Shown piece by piece: positions 22,574-33,030 of a stretch of 64,000 bases of DNA (the first letter of the stretch is position 1; each line of letters opens with the position of its first letter). A program made the position numbers and the translations under genes. The notes below the pieces were generated by a model. It did not search any database and was not told the DNA's origin. It worked only from the letters and a program-made list of their open reading frames with translations. The stretch covers positions 6,648,001-6,712,000 of the forward strand of contig CATNEN010000024.1 of NCBI GenBank assembly GCA_950097015.1, in the 5' to 3' direction. The DNA is from Macrostomum hystrix (taxonomy: Eukaryota; Platyhelminthes; Macrostomidae).

Positions 22574-25500
22574 ATGTCGAATGCCAAAAACTATCGCTCG
22601 AAACTTCAAAGTGCCGCTTCAGAGGGCCGGAGCGACGCAGTCGAGAAGTTGCTTAACGATGGTGCTGACATCAATGAACAGGACGAGAGCGACGGATCTA
22701 CACCGTTGATTTTGGCTTCCGAGAGAGGTCACGTGACTGTGGTTCGCTTGCTGCTGGACAGGGGTGCCAGCCTCACAATATGTAAAACGGACCGTTGGAG
22801 ACCATTGCACATTGCCGCCTACAATGGTCACGGACAGGTCGTCCAGCTGCTGATAGGGGCTGGCTCCGAACTTGACTGGCCAGACTGTCAAAATTCGACA
22901 CCGCTGCACGTGGCTACACTGTACGGCTACTTGGACGTCGTTCGTAGACTGCTGGTTTCGGGCGCCGATTCCGGGAAGCGGGACTATTGTGGCAGATTAC
23001 CTCTGCACCTCGCTTGTCAATATGGACACATGGATACTGTCATCCTGCTTCTGCAGGATGCTCCGAAGCTTGTTGAATCTCCCGATGCGACAAAGTCGAC
23101 GCCGCTCCACACGGCCGCAAAGATGGGACGCGCCGCAATCGCAAAGCTGCTACTTGACAACGGCGCCAATGCGGACGCCCTGGACGCCGCAGGCAAGACG
23201 CCGATCGAGCTGGCTACTCAAGCTGGACATATCAAGACCCTTAAATGCATGCTGCCGTGGATGGATACCTCCATGGAAGTGACTTCCAGCGCTGTCCTGC
23301 GCTTGGCTGCTGCATTTGGCCAAGTCGAATGCTTCGTCGCGATTCTGCGGCACTGCAACTCATCGGTTGAGGCAGCTCGCAGCGCCTTGCACGGCCTGCC
23401 GCAGACAGAGTCCGTCAGGCGACTGACGATGCATCTGGAGAGCGCCCGGTTCCTAGCGCCAGACACTTCCACAGCTGAAGTTCGCAACACGTTCTGGTGA
23501 GATGAGACCTCTCTTAGTTGGCACAAGTCTCAAGTCACTCAATGGTGGACTCCATATTATAAGCCTTCTATTTTTTCGCGTTCAGTCACCCTAGCTGGCA
23601 GTGAAAAGTCGATTAGAAACGATGGACTAACTTACCTTACACTCGGAGTTTACAGTAGCTGTTGAGCAGCAGCAAATTAGCGTACGTGGATACAGTGATT
23701 CTCTGAGGCACTAATACCTGACCCTAAAGAGCGCTTATCTCGCTTTTCAAACTCCTGGGTGACGGGATGACTACGTTGTCCAGTAAAGCAACATAGGCAC
23801 ATTAATCGCAATCCAATATTAGTGAGCCTACAGAACTACTCGTACTCGTTACTCGTACATTGCAATGTCAGATAATAACTTCTGCCATCACTGTTTTATC
23901 TGTCATCGTGCCCTTCTCGCAGCATGCCAACCCTGATCGAGGCTCTGGAGTTGGCTGGCTTTAACCTGCAGCGGATGAAATATCTGCACAACAGAGCAAT
24001 GGTGCAGCAGGGCATCATCCGCTGCCAGATTGCCGACAGCATCGACTGGAGCGGCTGCGAGGCGCACCTTGTTGGCAGCTACAGAGACGGCTGCGGAAAC
24101 TCCTTCGTGTGCGCCGATGGCAGCACGGACTTGTCCTCGGACATTGATGTCCTCCTGGTGGACAAGAGCTTGAAGACCTTGCACATCGAACCATTTTGCC
24201 AGTGTCCAGCAGTTTTGTACAGCGACAAAGTGTCCTATGAGGATGGACACGTGATGGTCTCTGGATTCTGTGAGTTCGTGACCTTTCCTTGACAATGATT
24301 ATCAATTAGAATATCTGGCAAAATTATAATCTATGATCAAACTTACCTTTTAGCCTCAAATCCAACAAAGTATTATGGACCTTCTCGCTTGAAGCCCGCC
24401 ATGGACATGGTGCCAGCCCAGTGGTGCTGCTGCTACCCGACGATTGCGTTGTTCGAAAACGCACGCCACTTTCCCAAGCACGTTCTTGACAAGCTGAAGG
24501 TCGAGGTTGCGAGGCCGCAGTCCTGTCACGTGGTCTCGGCTTCGGCGCCGGACAAGCGCGGAAAGCAGAAGCGGATCGGAACTACATTCCTGGAAAGGAT
24601 CGTCATGGAGAATCTCACCTCCGAGCAATGCAAGTTCTTTGTGACTCTCAAGTACCTCGTCAAGTGTGTCATTTCAAATCAAGCTCCAGGACTGAAGACA
24701 TACCATGTCAAGACTCTGCTTTTCGAGGCTCTAGATGCTACCCCACCAGAGCAGTGGCAGCATGAGACACTGCGTTTGATGCTTCTCATGGCTCTGGAAA
24801 CCATGGAGTCGAAGTTGCGAGCGATGCAATCAGGTGATTTGAAGTTCCTGCAGCATTTCTTCCTGCCCCATGCTGTGATCTATCTGAAGGACTCCAGCAA
24901 CCCAGCTGCGATAGCTGACTCGCTCCGGAATGTAATCGACAGCATTGACGAGAGGCTCAGCGAGTTTGCTGCCACTTTGAGACGTGCTGACAACTGCATC
25001 GTATTCAACCCGTTCCTGAATCTCGCGCTAGTTCAGTGTAAATTGCAGTACTCAGATAACTGTCCTTCACAAGATGATCTGAAGGATTTACCGTCCAATC
25101 TGTACACCGCAATGGCTGCTGTAAACAAATGTATGAACATGTTAGACCAACACAAGCCAGAGACAATGGCTGACTTTAGTGAAGCCGTAGCTGCACTGGC
25201 TCTCACAGAACACATCGGACCCTTTGCCATCTCTGCCAAAGTGTCAATAAGAGTTCTGATCCTGATGAAGCTTGGACGGCAGGATCAGGCTCGAGACGAG
25301 CTTGTGCAGCTGATCAACAGTAGCCACAGCTCGTCAGAGTGGTTTGCATCGGGTGCTGTCTCACTCAAACACTGCGAATCTGTCCAGGCACTCTCGAAAC
25401 AGCTGCAGCAGAGGAACTGCATAGCCAAGTTCTGTTGTCGACTAGGCGACGATGACGACGATGAGTTCAAGCTCGAGGCTGCGGGAATTCAGCACTTTCA

Positions 25501-25897
25501 ATACGACCTGTTTCCCATTGTGCTCTCCAATCACATCAGTGCCTACTATATGAACTTTAATGCGCTGGCCATCTACCTGGCGTTTCTCCTCGTGCCAGCT
25601 GAATGCAGAGACAGATGCGACGAGATGGTGATGAGACTAGCCGAAGACACCAGGGCAGATCTGCAGGAGGTCTTTCTGGCACTGAAGTTCGTTCAGGACA
25701 CTTGCCGGCTGGTTGGTATTGTGCTCAAGCATAGGAGGACCATCGGAGAGGAACCCGTGCTGCAACAGGCGCTGCAACACCGCATCTGCAGTGATGCAAG
25801 TCTTCGTGTGCTCTTTGACTATATATTTAAGAATGAAGTTTTGAAACTAAAATTCGTAAACATTTTACAAGCATATGAGTTTGGTCTTATTAAATAA
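22574..25897 (+). CDS. ankyrin-repeat / Mab-21 (cGAS-like) nucleotidyltransferase fusion
   Basis: Three exons: 22574-23496, 23923-24269 and 24354-25897 (TAA), phases 2 and 1, giving 937 residues. Exon 1 encodes about seven ankyrin repeats (residues 6-275; STPLHVATLYGYLDVV, RLPLHLACQYGHMDTV). Exon 2 opens a nucleotidyltransferase fold: GS motif at 359-360 (GSYRDGCG), then SSDIDVLLVD with acids D381 and D383. Exon 3 supplies KPAMDMVPA, whose D441 fits the third metal-binding acid, then the Mab-21 helical half (LTSEQCKFFVTLKYLVK, APGLKTYHVKTLL) and a roughly 300-residue helical C-terminal part I do not recognise. The fold is that of Mab-21 proteins and cGAS-like receptors, which make cyclic dinucleotides on sensing foreign nucleic acid. 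With the triad intact, enzymatic activity is plausible; immune function is inference. I see no cGAS-type zinc ribbon. The last codons turn AT-rich, so the true C-terminus may use a further exon. Confidence 0.9.
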
Positions 25898-26340
25898 TTC
25901 CTTGCCCCCCTTACATTTCAGAAAAAATTTGAAGAGTCAATCATCGACTGGACTTGCGGGCAAATTCTTGGAGACCCTGGCTCCTTGTGCACTCATGGAA
26001 CATCCTGTGGAACTGGCTGAACACCAGATGCGATTGGCAGTCACAGTGGTCGAAGCTCCGAGTCAATATTTTAAACTGTCTCGTGAACTATTCTTCTATT
26101 CTGATCTCACAGCACATTTCGTATAAGAGTTCTTCCATTTTCCTCATGGCGTCGAAATGCAAAATCCATGGCAGGTACAACAAACAAAATACAGTAAGTT
26201 ATTCTGTTTTAACCGTCATCCTCAATTTCGACTAACTCTGAGTCAAACCGTAAACCGCCGCAATCTTTTCCAGAAATGAAACAGACTGAAGAGGCTAAAA
26301 ACTTTAATCAGAGCATTCTCGCTCCTCAGTTCAGTTCCTG
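25898..26340 (+). other. possible 3' exon(s) of the ankyrin/NTase gene
   Basis: A good acceptor (pyrimidine tract ending TTTCAG at 25921) precedes an open frame to 26126 (KFLETLAPCALMEHPVEL, EAPSQYFKLSRELFF) that looks protein-like. A consensus donor GTAAGT follows at 26193 and an acceptor CTTTTCCAG at about 26273. No strong donor inside exon 3 matches the needed phase, so I did not extend the gene model. This may be an alternative C-terminus or spliced 3' untranslated region. Confidence 0.4.
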
Positions 26341-26344
26341 AAGA

Positions 26345-26595
26345 GAGAAGAAATTAGTCAGTTTGACTAAGGACCAACAGCTCCTACAGATTTGTAATTA
26401 CAGTTTACGGTCCAGGGCCACCTAGCTTCCTGAGCTACCAGGACTGTTCAGTCTCTTTTTGTCAAACTTTGTCAACTTCGGTCATGTTTAATAAAGGCTT
26501 TATAAATGAAAATGAAACGAATAAACTAATTATCATACTGTTGTGTATGGTGATAATGAATTTCTAAAACGGCCCTTCTCAGGGCCGCCATTTGA
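26345..26595 (+). repeat. 250-bp dispersed repeat, copy 1
   Basis: It shares about 240 bp with 31085-31335: AGTCAGTTTGACTAAGGACC, CGGTCCAGGGCCACCTAGC, TTTAATAAAGGCTTTATAAA and the palindromic end GGCCCTTCTCAGGGCC. A partial inverted copy is at 31985-32100. It contains an AATAAA, which may be used as a 3' end by the upstream gene. The family is unknown. Confidence 0.75.
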
Positions 26596-27070
26596 ATTGC
26601 TGTGCTTTTTAGATCATGAACTTTTATGCTAGCTACTGTTAGAAGACTGGTTCGTTCGTGCTGCTTATTACTAAAAAATAATTTGGCTTGTTTTGTAAAG
26701 TATCGATCGACTAGTTTTTTAGTTCTAATGAATGTGTAAGCACAAGCTGCACAGACCATCTACCGTGTTGCCTAGAGTACAACAACACATAAGATTTACG
26801 ATTTAAGATGGAGTATACTTATTACCGATTTAGTTAGAAATGCGGAGACAGGAAGTAGTGATTGATCAATTAAGGTGACTCGCTTTATTAAATTACGAGT
26901 AGATTGTAGTTTCAACGAAAAACGGAAATGGATATACACGCATCTGAATGAGGCTTAATTGACATAATTGTTTGTTGATTTGTTAAGTTGTTTTACAACG
27001 ACTAATTACTTTTTAACTATTGCGTGTCGGCACAATGAACTACTTTCTATGGCCTAGCCGCATTCTGCAG

Positions 27071-27385
27071 GGGGGTGAGTGGCGGACCGGTAGACGACTA
27101 GCTGACTACTGTCGACACTAGCACCAAAGGCCCTGACCTCGAATCCGCAGTGAGAACACATTATTTTGGGCGCAGCCGCGGAGAGAAGGCTTGGGGCTTG
27201 TAGTGCAATTTACGCACACGAGGGTCAACCCCCAAGGCACAGTGTGACTGTTTACCATGAAGGGCAATTGAGAAAGTCAGGGCAGGTCAGGAAAGACACC
27301 CTATGAATGTCTGTGCTCAGGAGTAATCGAAATGAGCAGAATTGAATTCTTGATGTCTGCGGTTCGACTGTCGTCCAAACGATGC
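27071..27385 (+). mobile_element. tRNA-derived SINE, family A, copy 3
   Basis: It begins GGGGGGTGAGTGGCGGACC and has a decayed B box (CCTCGAATCC), then GGCGCAGCCGCGGAGAGAAG, CCCCAAGGCACAGTGTGAC and AGAAAGTCAGGGCAGG. It is more diverged than the copies at 15993 and 33500. The flanking stretches 26596-27070 and 27386-27698 hold nothing I recognise. Confidence 0.75.
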
Positions 27386-27698
27386 AGTTTCCAAAAACTG
27401 ACCCTATGAATATTGTTAAGATTATTATCAGATAACTAGTCCTTTTAATGCGCATTTTATTGATATAAATTGATTAAGAGAAACGGTAGAAACATGTTAA
27501 AATCGAACAATAGTAAACTTGTATTAGAAAAATTTCATAATTGACAGACAGTAAAAAATATACTTTTAGATTCAACAGTTAGATAGTTAAGAGAGCAAGC
27601 CACAACACAGTTAGATGATTACAGGGATGCACTGGACATAACACAGCAGATATAGTACATAAGCATTCGTAAAAGTAACCTGTTCAGTTCCAAATTAA

Positions 27699-29205
27699 TC
27701 AATTAATGATCAAATCTGCGCCAACAGCAAGGTCATAGTCGATTTCCGACATCATAGCCGACCTGCGCAGGGCGGAGAACCGACTGCTTAATAAAGACGA
27801 CTTGCGACCAGCGGGTGCGTCCGCTGCGCCGGACACATTCCCTAGTTTGGAACCCAGCGTAGTGCACTGCCCGGCTAGGCCCGCTTCGAACACGTGCTGA
27901 TGCGTGGTCTCCAGGTGGCGCAACACGTGGCTAATCCTGTGGAAGGTGCTGCAACAGATCTTATTTAGCGGACACATGAATGGATCCTTCAGCGGACGCC
28001 TGGAAGATCGAATGCGCTTCTTGGATACCTTCGGTTTGTCGACAGTCTCAGTAGCAGCTGGGTCTTCAATCGATTTCAATTCAACAATGCTAACATTGGC
28101 CTCCTCGATGCTGACTGTGCCGTCGCACCCAGTGGCTTCGTCGCTGCCGCAATGCTCAGCCAGGTGCTCTCTTAGATGCTGCACATTGGCTAGTTTGAGT
28201 CCACATTCAATGAACGGACATAGCAGCGGTTCCAGCTGCTGTTCCCGCCGCTTCTGCACAGCCTCATCACGGTGAATTTGACTATCAGATTTCTTTCCTG
28301 CAGGTCGCCTCTTCTCTGCTTTAGCGACAGCGCCTGAAAACACAACACAGTGCCTATTGTTAATAATAATAATAATAATTTTTGCAGGGGCTGTGAGCAC
28401 TGGACTCATTATTTGGCCCGCAGTCAGCGAGGAGGCTCTTCTGTCCATTCCACTGACTCTTGAGCACGCACTCACGTACAGTCACACCGGTGTACACATC
28501 TGCCATGACTTCTCATCGTCAGGCAGTGTACTCTCACTGTGCCATTGGAGTTGATCGAGACACCCCTTCCCCCAGTTAGGGCTAGTTGTCACCCCCTGGC
28601 TCTTAGGGATGCAACGTACCGGCGTCATCAGCAGCCGCAGCATTGACGACTCGCTTGCGTCCTGGGCGGGATGAATCAATGCGACCGGCGCTATGAACAA
28701 CATCCAGATGTCGGCGCAGGTGACTGGTCCGACCAAACGGCTTGTAGCACAGGTGGCAGGTTAGTCGTTTAATACCGGCGTGTTTGATCTCAACGTGCCG
28801 CTTCAGGTCGTGCAGCCGGTTAAAGAGGGTGTCGCAATGCTCGCACTGATGCGGCTGACGACCCTGGTTGGCCTCCCTACCTGAGCAGTAGGACAGGTGA
28901 GCTTTGTAGCTAATGTTGTTCGAGTAGCTACCGCCGCAGCTTTCGCATCGAATAATGACGTCATCGGCGGAGTCGTTGAGAGAAGCGGCTAGAATACAGC
29001 TCTTCTGGTGAATGACAGCGTACGCTTTGGTCTTAAAAGCTTTGCCGCAATGCTCACAATTGGTGAGCTGCTCATCGCTTTCTGCCATCGAGTTTCTTTT
29101 CTTTGGTTCAGGAGAAGTTGAACAGTCGGCGCTGGTGTCAGCCTCACTCTTGACTTCATCAGCCGAATCATTGACTCTCTTAGGGGTCCTCTTGAACCGC
29201 TTCAT
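27699..29205 (-). CDS. C2H2 zinc-finger protein
   Basis: Two exons: 29205-28620 and 28333-27699 (stop), phase 1, 406 residues. The start MKRFKRTPK follows an acceptor-like CAAACTGCAG. Six zinc-finger-like units are visible: C50-C53-H66-C70 and C87-C90-H103-C107 are C2HC variants; C121-C124-H137-H142 (CEHCDTLFNRLHDLKRH) and C150-C153-H166-H171 (CHLCYKPFGRTSHLRRH) are classical. Exon 2 has CPFIECGLKLANVQHLREH and CPLNKICCSTFHRISHVLRH, with unusual cysteine spacing. Basic segments (KKRNS, PGRKRV, KKRIRSSRR) could be nuclear localisation signals. It is probably a nuclear DNA-binding protein. I cannot assign an orthologue, and no KRAB, BTB or ZAD domain is seen. The single intron contains part of a SINE. 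Confidence 0.85.
28385..28560 (-). mobile_element. tRNA-derived SINE, family A, copy 4 (3' half)
   Basis: It matches the 3' half of the copy at 33500-33862 (GCAGTCAGCGAGGAGGC against GCAGCCAGCGAGGAGGC; GTCAGGCAGTGTACTCTCAC). The tRNA-like head is missing. It lies in the zinc-finger gene intron, in the sense orientation. Confidence 0.7.
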
Positions 29206-29274
29206 TGCTAAGGGGCTGCAGTTTGAGGCAGTAGAATAATGTATTAAGAAAAAAATAATGCAAATGCATATGCC

Positions 29275-30440
29275 TGAACCAAACCGGACACTGCACCTGA
29301 ACCAATTCTGACACTGCACCTGAACCAATTCTGACACTGCACCTGAACCAATTCTGACACTGCACCTGAACCAATTCTGACACTGCACCTGAACCAATCC
29401 TGACACTGTACCTGAACCAATCCTGACACTGTACCTGAACCAATTCTGACACTGCACCTGAACCAATTCTAACACTGCACCTGAACCAATCCTGACACTG
29501 CACCTGAACCAATCCTGACAATGCACCTGAACCAATCCTGACAATGCACCTGAACCAATCCTGACACTGTACCTGAACCAATCCTGACACTGTACCTGAA
29601 CCAATCCTGACACTGCACCTGAACCAATTCTGACACTGCACCTGAACCAATTCTGACACTGCACCTGAACCAATTCTGACACTGCACCTGAACCAATTCT
29701 GACACAGCATGTGATTCTGAACCAATTCTGACACTGCACCTGAACCAATTCTAACACTGCAACAGAACCAATCCTGACACTGTACCTGAACCAATCCTGA
29801 CACTGTACCTGAACCAATCCTGACACTGCACCTGAACCAATTCTGACACTGCACCTGAACCAATTCTGACACTGCACCTGAACCAATCCTGACACTGTAC
29901 CTGAACCAATCCTGACACTGTACCTGAACCAATTCTGACACTGCACCTGAACCAATTCTAACACTGCACCTGAACCAATCCTGACACTGTACCTGAACCA
30001 ATCCTGACACTGTACCTGAACCAATCCTGACACTGCACCTGAACCAATTCTGACACAGCATGTGATTCTGAACCAATTCTGACACAGCATGTGATTCTGA
30101 ACCAATCCTGACACTGCACCTGAACCAATCCTGACAATGCACCTGAACCAATCCTGACAATGCACCTGAACCAATCCTGACACTGTACCTGAACCAATCC
30201 TGACACTGTACCTGAACCAATCCTGACACTGCACCTGAACCAATCCTGACACTGTACCTGAACCAATCCTGACACTGCACCTGAACCAATCCTGACACTG
30301 CACCTGAACCAATCCTGACACTGTACCTGAACCAATCCTGACACTGCACCTGAAACAATTCTGACACTGCACCTGAACCAATTCTGACACTGCACCTGAA
30401 CCAAGCCTGACACTGCACCTGAACCAAGCCTGACATTGCA
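29275..30440. repeat. 23-bp minisatellite upstream of the zinc-finger gene
   Basis: About 50 copies of a 23-bp unit (CCTGAACCAATTCTGACACTG plus CA), with C/T variants and three interruptions carrying GCATGTGATTCTGAACC. On the minus strand all three frames lack stops, and since 23 is not a multiple of three, one long frame cycles through all three readings and fuses to the zinc-finger frame. A pyrimidine tract and acceptor just before the zinc-finger ATG indicate the array is not coding. Confidence 0.95.
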
Positions 30441-31060
30441 CTATAACTCTAAAATATAGGTACTTTTGTAAATTATAGAAATTGTTTAGAATGAATAATA
30501 AAACATGACGATATTAAACCAGTAAATCTGTATAATTACTAGAGAAAAAGTGTAAAAATGTATGCTATTAAAAAGAAAACATTAAAAAGTGCCTAGAGAA
30601 GACAACGGCCACTGATTGAAAGCAGGTGTATAAAGCATAAAGTAGGGAGTTTCGATTTGAAAAAATTCATAAAATTACAATAGGAATTACAAACACAGCC
30701 TTACCTCATAAACAAAAAATCATTTTCATTTGTAAATAATCAATTAAAATGGTGTGTTTGAATGTACTCTAAATATCGTCAAAGAGATCAGTTAGGCTTC
30801 AAAGCTGGCGATAGTGTTGGCAGGCCAGACAGAACACGTAGTTTGCTTATCTCTAACTACGCGAAGTTAAATTGATATATCGATAGGTTTGACAGCTAAC
30901 ACTGTTGAGCTTGATTTGTAGGCGATAAGCTGATGAGCAATAATGGTAGCCTCCGAAGCCTCCGAAGCCTCCGAAAGGGTCGCTGGAAGGTTAAAAACTA
31001 TTATTACACAAGCTATTCGAATAATAATCATCTTACTTTGCAACTATGCTGTTACAATAC
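30441..31060. other. AT-rich spacer
   Basis: No gene recognised. A small triplication of CTCCGAAGC occurs near 30950-30975. Confidence 0.5.
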
Positions 31061-32106
31061 TGACACTGACAATTGGCCCTTACTAGTCAGTTTGACTAAG
31101 GACCAACAGCTACAAATTTGTAATTACAGTTTACGGTCCAGGGCCACCTAGCTTCCTGAGCTACCAAGACTGTTCAGTCTCTTTTTGTCAAACTTTTTCA
31201 ACTTCGGTCATGTTTAATAAAGGCTTTATAAAAGGAAATGAAACGAATAAACTAATGATCATACTGTTGTGTATAGTGATAGTGAATTTCTGAAAGTGTC
31301 AGTTGTGCAGCTGAATGGCCCTTCTCAGGGCCGTGACAGGCAGAGACTGAACAGTCGGTTTACTCCCGATTCACCGATTCCCGATTTGCCGAAATTCCCA
31401 ATTCGCCGAATCCCGATTCACCGAAACTCCCGATTCGCCGAATTCCTGATTCGCCGAAATTCCCGATTCGCCGATTCGCGATTCGCCGAATTCCCTCTTT
31501 GCCGAAAAATTTCCTAAGAACATTTTTGCTGAGCTACCGTACCTCATTACGCTTTTACTTTCGGCTCTACAAGGATGTCCAGCAAGTTTTGCTTTTTCCG
31601 AAGTACGTGTGATGTTCTTCTTTGCTCACTCAATCTACGTTCCAGAAAGTTAATAAAGTTTAGAAGCAAATTTACAAGTTAATGAATCAAGAAACTGCAT
31701 TTCATTTAAGTTAGTTTTTTAATTAATTTCAATACAATAGAAATAGAGTTCCAATGTTTGACCAACACTCAAAGAGGCAATGGTTATGTGGTTTAATTTT
31801 AATTTATGATAAAGTAAGATGTATTGGATCAGGATTCAGCGAATCAGGATTCGAGTTAGGAATTTCGGCGAATCGGGAATTCGGCGAGTCAGGAATTTCG
31901 GCGAATCGGGAATTCGGCGAGTCAGGAATTTCGGCGAATCGGGAATTTCAGCAAATCGGGAATCGGCGAATCGGGAGTAAACCGAACAGTCCTGGTAGCT
32001 CAGTAAGCTAGGTGACCCTGGACCGTAAACTGTAATTACAAATTTGTAGGAGCTGTTGGTCCTTAGTCAAACTGACTAGTAAGGGCCAATTGTCAGTGTC
32101 AGTGTC
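31061..32106. mobile_element. foldback element with internal tandem repeats
   Basis: Inverted arms of about 115 bp (31061-31175 and 31988-32106, starting TGACACTGACAATTGGCCC) are followed inward by inverted arrays of a CCCGATTCGCCGAATT-type unit (about 31353-31500 and 31835-31987) around an AT-rich centre of about 330 bp. The left arm has about 175 bp more than the right, identical to the dispersed repeat at 26345. Long arms with subterminal tandem repeats are the layout of Foldback transposons. No transposase is present. Confidence 0.75.
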
Positions 32107-32396
32107 ACTATCAATGAACAAAAGTTCATTTTATATTATTAACGACTAGAAATTCACAACAGAGTGCATTTCTAAATAAATACGGGCAGTATCATAACTT
32201 GTCTAATTTTAGATACATCAGCTAAGCAAGTGATAAAAGTTTATTCGTTACTCAGAAGTGGAACACTGGAACCCAAAGTGGTTTACAATTATAATAAATA
32301 AATGGGAAATCAAGTTTAAATGTTCCAATGTTTAAACGAGCGCTCAAGACAAAGACAATAATTAAAAAATATTGAATCTGTTTATCTTGTTATATA

Positions 32397-32994
32397 CTCG
32401 GCAACAGCTAAAACCCCCCAACTCACGCTGTCACACGGCCCAAAAGTTTTGTATGCCATCGGTGACTCAGAAATGCGGCTGGCATCGCACTGAATGGCAA
32501 AACAGAGCTTGTCATTCTGGAGCAGAGTGTAACTGGGCAGACCTATGCAGAGCTGCTACAGCAGCAGTTTCTGCCATTTGCTACGAGAACCTTTGGCGGC
32601 CCGCAGAACTGCATGCTTCAAGACGACAACGCTGCGCCACATCGAGCAGCACACGGGCAGTTGCTAAAGGAGCAGCTCGGCATTTGCACATTGAACTAGC
32701 TGTCAAAGTCTCCAGACATGAACCCCATCGAGCATGTCTGGGACTTTGTAAAGCGAAGAGTTCAGCAGGATGCCCCACAGAATGCTGAACAGTTGCGACT
32801 GGCGGTGCTGAATGCCTGGCAGCAGCTGCCCCAAGAGTTCATCAACCGGCTGGTGATCAGGATGCCACGACGAGTCACGGCACTTTTGCATGCTCGTGGT
32901 TACTACACACGATACTGAGACTAGAATTAAAGACATTGCTTAACTTTTGTGCCCGTGTGACAGCGTGAGTTGGGGGGGTTTAGCTGTTGCTGAG
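32397..32994 (+). mobile_element. internally deleted Tc1-like transposon
   Basis: The element is flanked by TA (32395-32396 and 32995-32996), with terminal inverted repeats of about 45 bp starting CTC(G/A)GCAACAGCTAAA. Inside, the C-terminal transposase half remains in one frame: LQDDNAAPHRA (second catalytic D), a TAG where a tryptophan codon is usual, then SPDMNPIEHVWDFVKRRV (catalytic E) to YYTRY and stop. The N-terminal DNA-binding half and first catalytic D are gone, so it is non-autonomous. It lies 37 bp past the stop codon of the minus-strand dehydrogenase gene. Confidence 0.9.
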
Positions 32995-33030
32995 TATAAC
33001 TCTACCATAGACTAAGCAGTGGCAAGCGTA

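Noticed and set aside
28603-30441. 612-residue zinc-finger protein with a repetitive N-terminus
   Set aside because: The repetitive half is the 23-bp array; a pyrimidine tract and CTGCAG acceptor lie just before the ATG at 29205.
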